From the NCBI GenBank assembly GCA_031274075.1, contig JAISQQ010000445.1, positions 1-7,392 on the forward strand: a stretch of DNA of 7,392 nt, given 5' to 3'. The position numbers and the translations under genes were made by a program. Of the stretch, positions 1 to 7,160 are shown in pieces. The stretch comes from Accumulibacter sp. (GTDB taxonomy: Bacteria; Pseudomonadota; Gammaproteobacteria; Burkholderiales; Rhodocyclaceae). The notes below the pieces were generated by a model, which saw nothing but the letters and a program-made list of their open reading frames with translations, was not told the DNA's origin and searched no databases. Within the stretch, counting starts at the first letter, position 1. The number at the start of each line of letters is the position of its first letter.

Positions 1-33
1 TTCATGAAGCAAGCGTAGCTCCAATGCCATTTA

Positions 34-2040
34 CTACTTTCGTCCGCTCATCGTCCGTATTTTATCGAGGCGGGAAAGGGCTTCTCCGTCCGGCTTTATG
101 TGTTGGATGGCATCGTAGATCGGCGCGACGCGCTGATGTTGCCCGGCGTTCACCAGGTCAATGCTCAGGTTGAACGCGGCGTTGACCACGCGCTTGGCAA
201 TCTCGGGATCATCCGAAAAAGGCAGGGCATGGGGCAGCATGGTGTGAAAAACCGCTTCGGCCTTGGCAATGTCGCCGGCTTCGCCATGATCCGTGACCAG
301 ATTGAGCGCGCCTTTCGCCAGACGAAGCGCCACAGCGGCGTTTTCGGGACACGCCGCCGCGGTTTCCACCATGCTTGCGAACATTTCCCCGGCGAGAGCC
401 ATGTCGCCCGCATCGGAAGCCACGGTCAGAAGATTGAAATCGGCCACGGCGGATTGCGCCTGGATTTCGCTGACACGGCTGTAATACCCGCACGCGGCGA
501 GGGCTTTCACGCGCCTCCAGTGGTGTTTTGCGTTTTCGATGCCGCCTGTTTTCCCGGCTTTTGCGACAAGGATCGATTCCCCTTCCGCGACCTTTTCCGC
601 GACGGAGCCGCCTGTATCATGTTCAAGGACATAGGTATACAGGCGCTCCCGGAGGGCTTTGTCCTCCGGTCCGTTGGCGCATACGTTGTACAGCGCGGCA
701 GCGTAGCGGATATGCGAATGGGCTTCATCCGCGCCGTCCGCAAGCTCTTTGAGTTCGGCAATGAGATCGTCCAGCCTCTCCTTGTGGCGAACGGCGTCTG
801 CTTCCGCGAAGTCGGTGATCAGGTTGTACAGCGCGTCCGACAGGCTTTCGGTCAACGCCTTCCCGCTTATATCGCGTCCCTGTTCCGCATGCGCAAGTTC
901 CCGGAGTTTTCCAATGGCCTCCCCGGCGCGCGCATGGTCGCCGCCGTTGCCATAGACGAATACCAGATTGCTGAACAGTTGCCCCTGCGCGACGCGGTAC
1001 ATTTTCACCGCTCCAGGAGAACAGGTCATGCCGGAAAGCCGATTGAAAATCGCCCAAATTCCGTCCGCGTGATTATTTTCCGTCTCGTGCACGGCAAAGT
1101 CCGTCAACGCCGATATGAAATAGTCATCGATCTTGCCGGGATCGTAACCGGGGAATACGTAATCGGGATCGCTTTCAGCGATGGCGTCGTATTTCACGTT
1201 ATAGGCGCGAACGACACGCTCGATCTCCGAAAGAAGTTCCTCCGCCTCGGCGCGGGGCAAATCGCGGAAACGATTTTGAAAGCAGCGGCAGCAGGCATGG
1301 ACGTACTCGGCGGCGACCCAAACGTTGTCCGGGTATTTGCCGGCAAAACCCGCCAGTTCCCTCAACCCGGCCGCGCAAAGGTCCGCGCGGCCCGCAAACA
1401 CGTCATCGACGATGAACGCACGCCTCGCCCACGCGAGCATGGCCGGCATGACCGGGTCGCGGTCGAGACAGGGCGCGGCCAGCGCTTCGAGCGTGGCGTA
1501 TCTGTCCAGGGCGTGCTCGCGCGGCGTTTTCTTCCTGCGGAAAGAAAACAGCGATTTCTTCTCCGCCGCTTCGTCGCGATCCAGGTAATTGACCAGGGTG
1601 AGGATGCTTGCGTTCGCGCATACGCGCGCCAGGGTCCGGTTCGCGGAATCCTGTTCGAGCAGGGCGAGTAATTGCGACAGACACGCTTCCGCTCTTTTCA
1701 AGTCCTGATCGCCAGCCTCGTCGATGTACATCAGCGCCGCTTCGTAAAGCGCGTCCCGCACGGCTTTGGAATCGGGAAGCGCCTGGCGGCACTGGAACAG
1801 GAGACTGATTTCCCGTCCGGCGGTTTCCAAATCCTCGTCCTCGGCGGCATGGCGCACGCAATAATCGCCAAGGGTGAATGCCAATCGCTCAATATCGGGT
1901 GAGCAAAGCCGCTTGCCCGCGGCAAGTGCTTTTTTCAGTGCTTCGTATTCGTGCTCATCATGAATGAAAGCCGTGTTTTTATCTACCACCATCACCTTCT
2001 GTCCGTTCACTACTATTTCACTACTATCATTTGCTTTCAA
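34..2040 (-). CDS. Helical-repeat (TPR-like) protein of unknown function, N-terminus disturbed by a 10-base duplication
   Basis: I do not recognise this 668-residue protein. It is almost wholly alpha-helical in character, rich in Ala, Leu and Glu, with no signal peptide, no membrane segment and no catalytic motif. At least five stretches share a TPR-like pattern (Asn-Leu, about seven residues, Gly-Asp or similar, then spaced Ala and aromatic residues): near residues 358-379, 406-430, 536-557, 580-601 and 624-644. A basic patch lies at 168-173. A solenoid scaffold or protein-binding role in the cytoplasm is inference. The longest open frame begins at TTG 2040, just after an in-frame TGA, and has no good ribosome binding site. 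ATG 1992 (residue 17) is another possible start. A better start, ATG 2059 with GGAG eight bases upstream, is out of frame because of the tandem 10-mer at 2033-2052. The gene lies 64 bases downstream of ackA with no terminator seen between, so co-transcription is plausible. Its base composition looks less GC-rich than nrdJ. The reading frame is certain; the function is not. Confidence 0.8.
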   Translation of the reverse strand: MKANDSSEIVVNGQKVMVVDKNTAFIHDEHEYEALKKALAAGKRLCSPDIERLAFTLGDYCVRHAAEDEDLETAGREISLLFQCRQALPDSKAVRDALYEAALMYIDEAGDQDLKRAEACLSQLLALLEQDSANRTLARVCANASILTLVNYLDRDEAAEKKSLFSFRRKKTPREHALDRYATLEALAAPCLDRDPVMPAMLAWARRAFIVDDVFAGRADLCAAGLRELAGFAGKYPDNVWVAAEYVHACCRCFQNRFRDLPRAEAEELLSEIERVVRAYNVKYDAIAESDPDYVFPGYDPGKIDDYFISALTDFAVHETENNHADGIWAIFNRLSGMTCSPGAVKMYRVAQGQLFSNLVFVYGNGGDHARAGEAIGKLRELAHAEQGRDISGKALTESLSDALYNLITDFAEADAVRHKERLDDLIAELKELADGADEAHSHIRYAAALYNVCANGPEDKALRERLYTYVLEHDTGGSVAEKVAEGESILVAKAGKTGGIENAKHHWRRVKALAACGYYSRVSEIQAQSAVADFNLLTVASDAGDMALAGEMFASMVETAAACPENAAVALRLAKGALNLVTDHGEAGDIAKAEAVFHTMLPHALPFSDDPEIAKRVVNAAFNLSIDLVNAGQHQRVAPIYDAIQHIKPDGEALSRLDKIRTMSGRK

Positions 2041-2052
2041 GCGCTTTCAAGC
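2033..2052. repeat. Perfect tandem duplication of a 10-base unit at the start of the helical-repeat gene
   Basis: The unit GCTTTCAAGC occurs twice without a gap (2033-2042 and 2043-2052). Because 10 is not a multiple of three, the second copy shifts the reading frame between ATG 2059 and the long open frame. With two copies the ATG reads MDSLKALESK and stops. With one copy it would read MDSLKANDSSE and continue into the 668-residue protein. Confidence 0.95.
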
Positions 2053-2067
2053 TATCCATTTTTCCTG

Positions 2068-2071
2068 CTCC
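2068..2071 (-). promoter_or_regulatory. Ribosome binding site for ATG 2059 (out-of-frame start)
   Basis: On the minus strand GGAG lies eight bases before ATG 2059, an ideal distance. No comparable site precedes TTG 2040. This supports ATG 2059 as the ancestral or alternative start of the helical-repeat gene. In the present sequence it translates only a 10-residue peptide (2027-2059). Confidence 0.55.
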
Positions 2072-2104
2072 ATGATGACAAGAGGGGTTTTTTGACCGGG
2101 CGTC

Positions 2105-3301
2105 TTACCCGGCGAGGATGTCGCGGGTATCGCGCGCGATCACCAGTTCCTCGTTGGTCGGCACGACCAGGATCTTGACCGGCGAATCAGCGGTGGAGAT
2201 CACGACTTCGGCGCCGCGCGCCTTGTTGGCTTCGGCGTCGAGCTTGACGCCGAGCAGGGTCAGGCGTTCGACGATCGACGCGCGGAAGGCGATGTCGTTT
2301 TCTCCGATGCCGCCGGTGAACACGATGGCGTCGACGCGCCCCAGTTCGACGGCGTAGGCGCCGATGTACTTGAGCGCGCGGTGGCGCAGCACGTCGATGG
2401 CGAGCTTGGCGCGCGCGTTTCCCTCGGCGGCGGCCTGATGCAGGTCGCGCATGTCGGAACTCACGCCGGAGATGCCCAGCAGGCCGGATTTCTTGTTCAG
2501 GGCATTGTCGATGTCGGCCATCGACATAGCGAAGTTGTCCGCGAGATAGCTCAGGACGCCGGCGTCGATGTCGCCGCAGCGCGTGCCCATGACGATCCCT
2601 TCGAGCGGGGTCATTCCCATGCTGGTGTCGAAGGATTTGCCGTTCCTGACCGCGGTGAACGACGAGCCGTTGCCCATGTGGCAGGTGATGCCGTTGAAGC
2701 TGTCCCTGGCGATGCCGAGCATCCGGGCGGCGCGCTCGGAAACGAGGCGATGCGAGGTGCCGTGGAAGCCGTAGCGCCGCACGTGGTGTTTTTCGTACCA
2801 CTCGTAGGGCAGCGCGTAGATGTAGGATTCCGGCGGCATGCTGGCGTGGAACGAGGTGTCGAACACGCCGACGTTGGGAACGCCGGGCAAGGCTTTTTGC
2901 ATCGCTTCGATGCCGGTGATGTTGGGCGGGTTGTGCAGCGGCGCGAGCGGGATGTTTTCCTTGAGCGCGGCGATCACCGCCTCGGTGATCAGCACCGAGC
3001 CGGAGAATTTCTCGCCGCCATGCACGACGCGGTGGCCGATGGCGGCGATGTCCGACAGCGATTCGATGACCCCGGCGCGCGCGTCGACCAGTTTGTCGAG
3101 GACTTTCTTGATCGCCGCCTGGTGATCGGCGATGGCGGAGGTTTCCTTGATTTTCTCGCCGTCGGCAGGCTCGTAGACCAGCACCGAGTCCTTCATGCCG
3201 ATACGCTCGACCAGGCCAGCCGCCACCCGGCGCTCGCCGGTCATGTCGAGCAACTGGTACTTGAACGACGAACTGCCGCAATTCAACACAAAGACGAACA
3301 T
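2105..3301 (-). CDS. ackA: Acetate kinase
   Basis: AckA is a cytoplasmic enzyme that interconverts acetate plus ATP with acetyl phosphate plus ADP, and usually works with phosphotransacetylase. The 398-residue product has the normal family length and all the hallmarks of the ASKHA-fold acetate kinases: the N-terminal LNCGSSSFK (Asn7), Arg91 in GHRVVHGG, His123, FDTSFH with Asp148, GFHGTSH with His180, CHMGNGSS, TPLEGIVMGTRCGDID with Arg241, FTGGIGEN at 329-336, and PTNEEL near 381-386 with the conserved Glu. The open frame extends upstream to 3409, but those 36 residues do not resemble the family. Of two adjacent ATGs (3304 and 3301) I chose 3301: AGGGAG lies seven bases upstream, and the family sequence begins directly with the first beta strand. 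No pta gene is adjacent. The gene is transcribed away from nrdJ, probably from a promoter near 3543-3572, and may continue into the helical-repeat gene. Nothing is broken or missing. Confidence 0.97.
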   Translation of the reverse strand: MFVFVLNCGSSSFKYQLLDMTGERRVAAGLVERIGMKDSVLVYEPADGEKIKETSAIADHQAAIKKVLDKLVDARAGVIESLSDIAAIGHRVVHGGEKFSGSVLITEAVIAALKENIPLAPLHNPPNITGIEAMQKALPGVPNVGVFDTSFHASMPPESYIYALPYEWYEKHHVRRYGFHGTSHRLVSERAARMLGIARDSFNGITCHMGNGSSFTAVRNGKSFDTSMGMTPLEGIVMGTRCGDIDAGVLSYLADNFAMSMADIDNALNKKSGLLGISGVSSDMRDLHQAAAEGNARAKLAIDVLRHRALKYIGAYAVELGRVDAIVFTGGIGENDIAFRASIVERLTLLGVKLDAEANKARGAEVVISTADSPVKILVVPTNEELVIARDTRDILAG

Positions 3302-3542
3302 CATTTGACTCCCTGAAGTAGCCAGCAAGCTGGAAAAAAACATCGCCGCCGCAGTGAACGCGATCGGCGAAGCATCCTTTGTCTTGGGTGACCGCCGCCA
3401 TCGCCGCATCGTCGATCAGCGATTTTTGCGCGCTCATCGCAGCGGCATGGGCAACGATCACGCATCGGCATCACGAAATTTCCCGCCTGCTCCAGCGCCG
3501 CCGCGGACGGATTTCCCGCCGTCACCGTTGAGAACCAGCAGC
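3302..3542 (-). other. Long leader upstream of ackA with no recognised gene
   Basis: About 240 bases lie between the candidate ackA promoter and its start codon. Minus-strand frames give short, plausible-looking but unrecognised peptide stretches, such as TAGNPSAAALEQAGNFVMP from 3525 and then, in another frame, AAAMSAQKSLIDDAAMAAVT near 3445. They are not joined in one frame and no family is recognised. The region may be an untranslated leader or a decayed gene. Confidence 0.3.
3309..3314 (-). promoter_or_regulatory. Ribosome binding site of ackA
   Basis: The minus strand reads AGGGAG, then TCAA, then two tandem ATG codons. The spacing is four bases to the first ATG and seven to the second, which favours the second (3301) as the start. 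Confidence 0.7.
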
Positions 3543-3572
3543 ATTATGAAGCATTACGGGCGCCTAGCGCAA
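3543..3572 (-). promoter_or_regulatory. Candidate sigma-70 promoter for ackA
   Basis: On the minus strand TTGCGC (3567-3572) and CATAAT (3543-3548) are separated by 18 bases. CATAAT matches the -10 consensus at five of six positions and TTGCGC matches the -35 at four. Transcription would start near 3535 and leave a leader of about 235 bases before ackA. This is a by-eye prediction only. Confidence 0.35.
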
Positions 3573-3616
3573 TTGTATGATTCGACGGCCTTTTTTGCGG
3601 CGGCGAAAGAAAAATT

Positions 3617-3632
3617 AAACTATATCTAGCGC
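3617..3632. promoter_or_regulatory. NrdR box 1
   Basis: The core CTATATCTAG (3620-3629) fits the known NrdR operator consensus (acaCwAtATaTwGtgt) at all its conserved core positions. NrdR is the zinc-finger/ATP-cone repressor of ribonucleotide reductase genes. The site lies 182 bases upstream of nrdJ and is paired with a second box downstream. Confidence 0.75.
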
Positions 3633-3647
3633 TTTTCTTGCATTGAA

Positions 3648-3663
3648 CAACTATATGTAGTAG
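3648..3663. promoter_or_regulatory. NrdR box 2
   Basis: The core CTATATGTAG (3651-3660) again fits the NrdR consensus. It starts exactly 31 bases after the core of box 1, about three helical turns, which is the spacing known for tandem NrdR boxes. The pair should lie over or near the nrdJ promoter, although I could not pick a clear -35/-10 pair. TTGCAT at 3638-3643 between the boxes is the best -35 candidate. Confidence 0.8.
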
Positions 3664-3813
3664 CTTTGGAACTTGTCCGATTTCCCGCGCTCCATGATAT
3701 GCGCTTAATCCTGGCGTCGGAACGAATCCCGTGGCGGTAAAATCGCCTCGCCCGGCGGCGTCGGACGCCGGCTGGAAAGCCTCACCCGAAACGCGAACCC
3801 AGAAAGGTAAACC
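3664..3813 (+). other. nrdJ leader region
   Basis: Between NrdR box 2 and the nrdJ start are 150 bases with no gene. A small GC-rich inverted repeat lies at 3756-3770 (CGGCG, five-base loop, CGCCG), and the 9-mer GGCGTCGGA occurs at 3713-3721 and 3757-3765. I see no cobalamin riboswitch: the leader is short and shows no recognisable B12 box. AAAGG at 3803-3807, six bases before ATG 3814, is the ribosome binding site. Confidence 0.5.
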
Positions 3814-6702
3814 ATGAGTCAGAACACGCAGCAGCTTTCCTTGAACGCGATTGCGGAAGTCCCCGAAATCGCCCCGCTGGCGGGACAGGAAATCTCCACC
3901 GAGGTACTCGTCGAGAAATACGCCAAGGGGCCGGAAACCAGCGTCCACGACGTGCGCCGCCGCATCGCCCGTGCCCTGGCCGCCAACGAGGACGAAAAGC
4001 ATCGCGCGAAGTGGGAAGAGCGTTTTCTCTGGGCTCAGGAGAATGGCTTCGTTCCGGCCGGGCGGATCAATTCCGCCGCCGGCACCACGCTGGCGGCCAC
4101 GCTGATCAACTGTTTCGTGCAGCCGGTGGGCGATTCGATCGTGGAGATCGTCGACGGCCGGCCGGGCATCTACAGCGCGCTGGCCGAGGCCGCCGAAACC
4201 ATGCGCCGCGGCGGCGGCGTCGGCTACGACTTTTCCGCGATCCGTCCGCACGGCGCGCTGGTCAAGGGAACCCAGTCGCGCGCCTCGGGGCCGGTGTCGT
4301 ACATGCGCGTCTTCGATCGTTCCTGCGAGACGGTCGAATCCGCCGGCGCGCGCCGCGGCGCGCAGATGGGCGTGCTGCGCTGCGACCATCCGGACATCGA
4401 GCGCTTCATCCACGCCAAGGACAAGGGCGATCTCTCCAACTTCAACATTTCCATCGCCGTCACCGACGATTTCATGAAGGCGGTCGACCGCGACGGCGAG
4501 ATCGAGCTGACCCATCGCGCCGAACCCAACGCCGACATGAAGCAGGGCGGCGCCTATCAGCGCGACGACGGCGTATGGGTCTACCGCAGGATGCGCGCGC
4601 GCGAGCTGTGGGATCAGGTGATGAAGTCGACCTACGATCACGCCGAGCCGGGAATCCTGTTCCTCGACCGCATGAACAAGGACAACAACCTCGGCTACTG
4701 CGAAGTCATCGAGGCCACCAATCCCTGCGCCGAGCAGCCGTTGCCGTCCTACGGCTGCTGCTGCCTGGGCTCGGTCAACCTGACGCTGTTCGTGCGCCAT
4801 CCCTTCTCCAACCAGGCCGAGTTCGACTTTGCCGCCTTCAGCGAGGTGGTCAAGGTATCCCAGCGCATGCTCGACAACGTCCTCGACGTCACCGCCTGGC
4901 CGCTCGAGCGCCAGCGCGCGGAAGCCGCCAACAAGCGGCGCGTGGGCCTGGGTTTCACCGGCCTCGGCGACACGCTGTGCATGCTCGGCCTGCGCTACGA
5001 CCGTCCGGAAGCCGCGGCGATGGCCGCCCGGATTTCCGAGCGCATGCGCGACGCCGCCTACCTCGCCTCGGTCGAACTGGCCAGGGAGCGCGGCGCCTTT
5101 CCGCTGTTCAACGCCGAGCTGTACCTGTCCGGCGGCAACTTCGCCTCGCGCCTGCCGGCCGAGATCAAGGCGGAGATCCGCAAGCACGGCATCCGCAACT
5201 CGCACCTCCTGTCCATCGCGCCGACCGGCACCATCTCGCTGGCCTTCGCCGACAACGCCAGCAACGGCATCGAACCGCCCTTTTCCTGGACCTACAGCCG
5301 GAAAAAGCGCATGGCCGACGGCACCCTCAAGGAATACGCGGTCGAGGACTACGCCTGGCGGCTGTACCGGCACCTGGGCGGCGACGTCGAGAACCTCCCT
5401 GATTATTTCGTCAGCGCGCTGGAAATTTCGGCCGAAGCGCACAAGAACATGGTCGCCGCCGTGGCCCCGTACATCGACACCTCGATTTCCAAGACGGTCA
5501 ACGTGCCCGCCGACTATCCCTACGAGGATTTCCAGGATCTCTACATGAGCGCCTGGAAATCCGGCCTCAAGGGACTCGCCACCTACCGTCCCAACAGCGT
5601 GCTCAGCGCCGTGCTCTCGGTCGAGCCGCCCAAGCCGTCCGAGGAGAAGATGCAGCCGCAGGATTTCGTCAACGGCGACGCCAACCGCCGCCTGTCGATC
5701 AAGAACCTGCCGGCCCCGGTGCTGGCCAGCCTGCGCTGGCCGGGCCGCCCGAACCTGCCCGAGGGCAACATGGCGTGGACCTACATGATCGACCACGGCC
5801 ACCACGGCAAGTTCGCCCTGTTCGTCGGCCACGTCGACCAGGAAGGCCGCTCCTGGCCGTTCGAGGCCTGGGTCAACGGACCGGCGCAGCCGCGCGGTCT
5901 CGGCGCCGTGGCGAAAACCCTGTCGATGGACATGCGCGCCAACGATCACGGCTGGCTCCGGCTCAAGCTCGAATCGCTGGCCAAGACGCCCGACGGCGAA
6001 GGCTTCGACATGTCGTTTCCGCCGCACGGCGAAAAGAGGCGCATCCCCTCGGTCGTATCCGCCATCGCCCGCCTGATCGAATACCGCGTCGAACAACTCG
6101 GCGCGTTCGGGAACGAAGGGCCGACGCCGGTGCTCGACGCGCTGTTCAGCCTGAAGGAACCCAAGACCGGCACCGACGGCACCCTGTCCTGGACGGTCGA
6201 TGTGCTCAACCCGGCGACCAGCGAGGATTTCGTCCTCGGCCTCAAGGAAATCACCCTGCCCGACGGCGTCACGCGCCCGTATTCGGTCTGGCTCGCCGGC
6301 AACTATCCGCGCGCCCTCGACGGCCTGACCAAGCTGCTCTCGCTCGACATGCGCGTGCTCGACCCCGCGTGGATCGGCATGAAGCTCAGGAAACTGCTCG
6401 ACTACCCCGAACCGCTCGGCGATTTCATGGCCTTCGTCCCCGGCACGCGCCGGCAGCAGACCTACCCGTCGACCGTGGCCTATATCGCCAGCCTGATCAT
6501 CCACCGCTACGTGATGCTCGGCGTCCTCGACGAAAGCGGCTTCCCGCGGCAGCAGATGGGCATCCTCGAAGCGCCGGCCAGCAAGACCGCGCCCAAGCCG
6601 ACCGCCGGCCGGCTGTGCGGCGAATGCGGCAACTTCACCATGATCCGCAAGGACGGCTGCGATTTCTGCACCGCCTGCGGCGCGGTGGGCACCTGCGGGT
6701 GA
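3814..6702 (+). CDS. nrdJ: Adenosylcobalamin-dependent (class II) ribonucleotide reductase
   Basis: NrdJ reduces ribonucleotides to deoxyribonucleotides in the cytoplasm. Coenzyme B12 generates the thiyl radical, so no oxygen and no NrdB-type partner are needed. The 962-residue protein starts without an ATP-cone. The ten-stranded barrel spans roughly residues 80-595. NPCAE at 303-307 supplies Asn303, the thiyl Cys305 and Glu307. Cys100 (NCFVQPV) and Cys316, eleven residues after Cys305 in a CCC run, fit the redox pair. APTGTIS at 469-475 is the phosphate-binding loop. Two homologous TSCPD-like domains follow (about 640-765 and 780-905). The tail carries six cysteines (935, 938, 949, 952, 955, 961), like the thioredoxin-facing or zinc-ribbon tails of this family. 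The ATG follows AAAGG by six bases, and tandem NrdR boxes lie upstream. The gene appears intact. A long open frame on the opposite strand is a shadow of its GC-rich codons. Confidence 0.96.
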   Translation: MSQNTQQLSLNAIAEVPEIAPLAGQEISTEVLVEKYAKGPETSVHDVRRRIARALAANEDEKHRAKWEERFLWAQENGFVPAGRINSAAGTTLAATLINCFVQPVGDSIVEIVDGRPGIYSALAEAAETMRRGGGVGYDFSAIRPHGALVKGTQSRASGPVSYMRVFDRSCETVESAGARRGAQMGVLRCDHPDIERFIHAKDKGDLSNFNISIAVTDDFMKAVDRDGEIELTHRAEPNADMKQGGAYQRDDGVWVYRRMRARELWDQVMKSTYDHAEPGILFLDRMNKDNNLGYCEVIEATNPCAEQPLPSYGCCCLGSVNLTLFVRHPFSNQAEFDFAAFSEVVKVSQRMLDNVLDVTAWPLERQRAEAANKRRVGLGFTGLGDTLCMLGLRYDRPEAAAMAARISERMRDAAYLASVELARERGAFPLFNAELYLSGGNFASRLPAEIKAEIRKHGIRNSHLLSIAPTGTISLAFADNASNGIEPPFSWTYSRKKRMADGTLKEYAVEDYAWRLYRHLGGDVENLPDYFVSALEISAEAHKNMVAAVAPYIDTSISKTVNVPADYPYEDFQDLYMSAWKSGLKGLATYRPNSVLSAVLSVEPPKPSEEKMQPQDFVNGDANRRLSIKNLPAPVLASLRWPGRPNLPEGNMAWTYMIDHGHHGKFALFVGHVDQEGRSWPFEAWVNGPAQPRGLGAVAKTLSMDMRANDHGWLRLKLESLAKTPDGEGFDMSFPPHGEKRRIPSVVSAIARLIEYRVEQLGAFGNEGPTPVLDALFSLKEPKTGTDGTLSWTVDVLNPATSEDFVLGLKEITLPDGVTRPYSVWLAGNYPRALDGLTKLLSLDMRVLDPAWIGMKLRKLLDYPEPLGDFMAFVPGTRRQQTYPSTVAYIASLIIHRYVMLGVLDESGFPRQQMGILEAPASKTAPKPTAGRLCGECGNFTMIRKDGCDFCTACGAVGTCG

Positions 6703-6704
6703 AC

Positions 6705-6760
6705 AGGTGTCAGGTGTCGGGTGTCGGGTGTCGGGTGTCAGGGGTCAGGTGTCGGGTGTC
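6705..6760. repeat. Eight tandem copies of a 7-base G-rich repeat
   Basis: Eight units of seven bases follow one another exactly: aggtgtc (twice), gggtgtc (three times), aggggtc, aggtgtc and gggtgtc. The array starts two bases after the nrdJ stop codon. Units at 6719-6744 provide four G-runs of three or more with loops of four or five bases, which fits the G-quadruplex pattern on the nrdJ-sense strand. Confidence 0.9.
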
Positions 6761-6776
6761 GGGGGGTTGGGTTTCC

Positions 6777-6857
6777 TGGGAGCGCGGGGCACCAGCCCCG
6801 CAACAGCGGCGGTCGCGCCATTCCCCGTTGTTGCGAGGCGGGTGCTCCGCGCTCCCA
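6777..6857. repeat. 81-base imperfect palindrome (REP/MITE-like element)
   Basis: The arms at 6777-6809 and 6825-6857 are reverse complements at 29 of 33 positions and flank a 15-base centre. The outer 17 bases match at 16 positions, starting TGGGAGCGCGG. There is no coding potential and no T-tract after it, so it looks more like a dispersed palindromic repeat than a classic terminator, though it could still fold in the nrdJ transcript. Confidence 0.8.
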
Positions 6858-6957
6858 GAGGTGGCTCGGAGAGGCTTTCATAATGGGCTTCGCAATCCTA
6901 GAAAGAAGATCAAAAACATCTTATAATATGTTGAATATAAAAGATTTTTTGAGACTG

Positions 6958-6986
6958 TTTACAACATCTGCGCAGGCGATTATCTT
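6958..6986 (+). promoter_or_regulatory. Candidate sigma-70 promoter for the TctB-like gene
   Basis: TTTACA (6958-6963) and TATCTT (6981-6986) are separated by 17 bases. They match the -35 and -10 consensus at five and four of six positions. Transcription would begin near 6993, leaving a leader of about 240 bases. The -10 lies within an inverted repeat that could be an operator. By-eye prediction. Confidence 0.35.
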
Positions 6987-6999
6987 GTTCGCAAGATAA
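6980..6999. promoter_or_regulatory. Perfect inverted repeat, possible operator
   Basis: The eight-base arms TTATCTTG and CAAGATAA flank TTCG. The repeat covers the proposed -10 and start point of the downstream transcript, a usual place for a repressor site. No T-tract follows, so a terminator is unlikely. Confidence 0.45.
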
Positions 7000-7160
7000 A
7001 CTCGCGGCATCGCCCCGCGCGGGGAAACTTCCTGACTTTAGTTGGGTGACCCGCGCGCGGGGGCTTTCTAACATTCATCGTGAAGAAGGCATAGACTTCG
7101 ATTTCCGCACAAGCGAACTCACCGCATCGATAATTCTGGAGCTTGTGGGCGATACGGAGT

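Noticed and set aside
100..1671. A 523-codon open frame on the plus strand across the helical-repeat gene
   Set aside because: The composition is that of a shadow (Arg, Gly, His and Val rich, no domain), while the minus-strand frame is longer and has regular helical repeats.
2041..2104. Rho-independent terminator after ackA
   Set aside because: There is a T-run on the plus strand at 2088-2093 but no stem in front of it on either strand.
2381..3316. Plus-strand frame of 311 codons opposite ackA
   Set aside because: It is antisense to an intact acetate kinase with every motif present.
3302..3409. N-terminal extension of AckA by 36 residues
   Set aside because: The extra residues do not resemble acetate kinases. 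A ribosome binding site and ATG at 3301 give the standard N-terminus and length.
3664..3813. Cobalamin riboswitch before nrdJ
   Set aside because: Expected by function, but the leader is too short for the full fold and shows no B12-box-like motif by eye.
3544..6504. A 986-codon open frame on the minus strand across nrdJ
   Set aside because: It lies antisense to a clearly recognised enzyme, its product is an Arg/Gly/Ala/Val/His-rich sequence with no family features, and long antisense frames are expected opposite GC-rich codons.
6705..6760. CRISPR array
   Set aside because: Units are seven bases with no spacers; it is a simple tandem repeat.
5775..6926. Plus-strand frame overlapping the end of nrdJ and running through the repeats
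   Set aside because: It is an out-of-frame, Arg-rich reading of nrdJ that then translates the heptad array.
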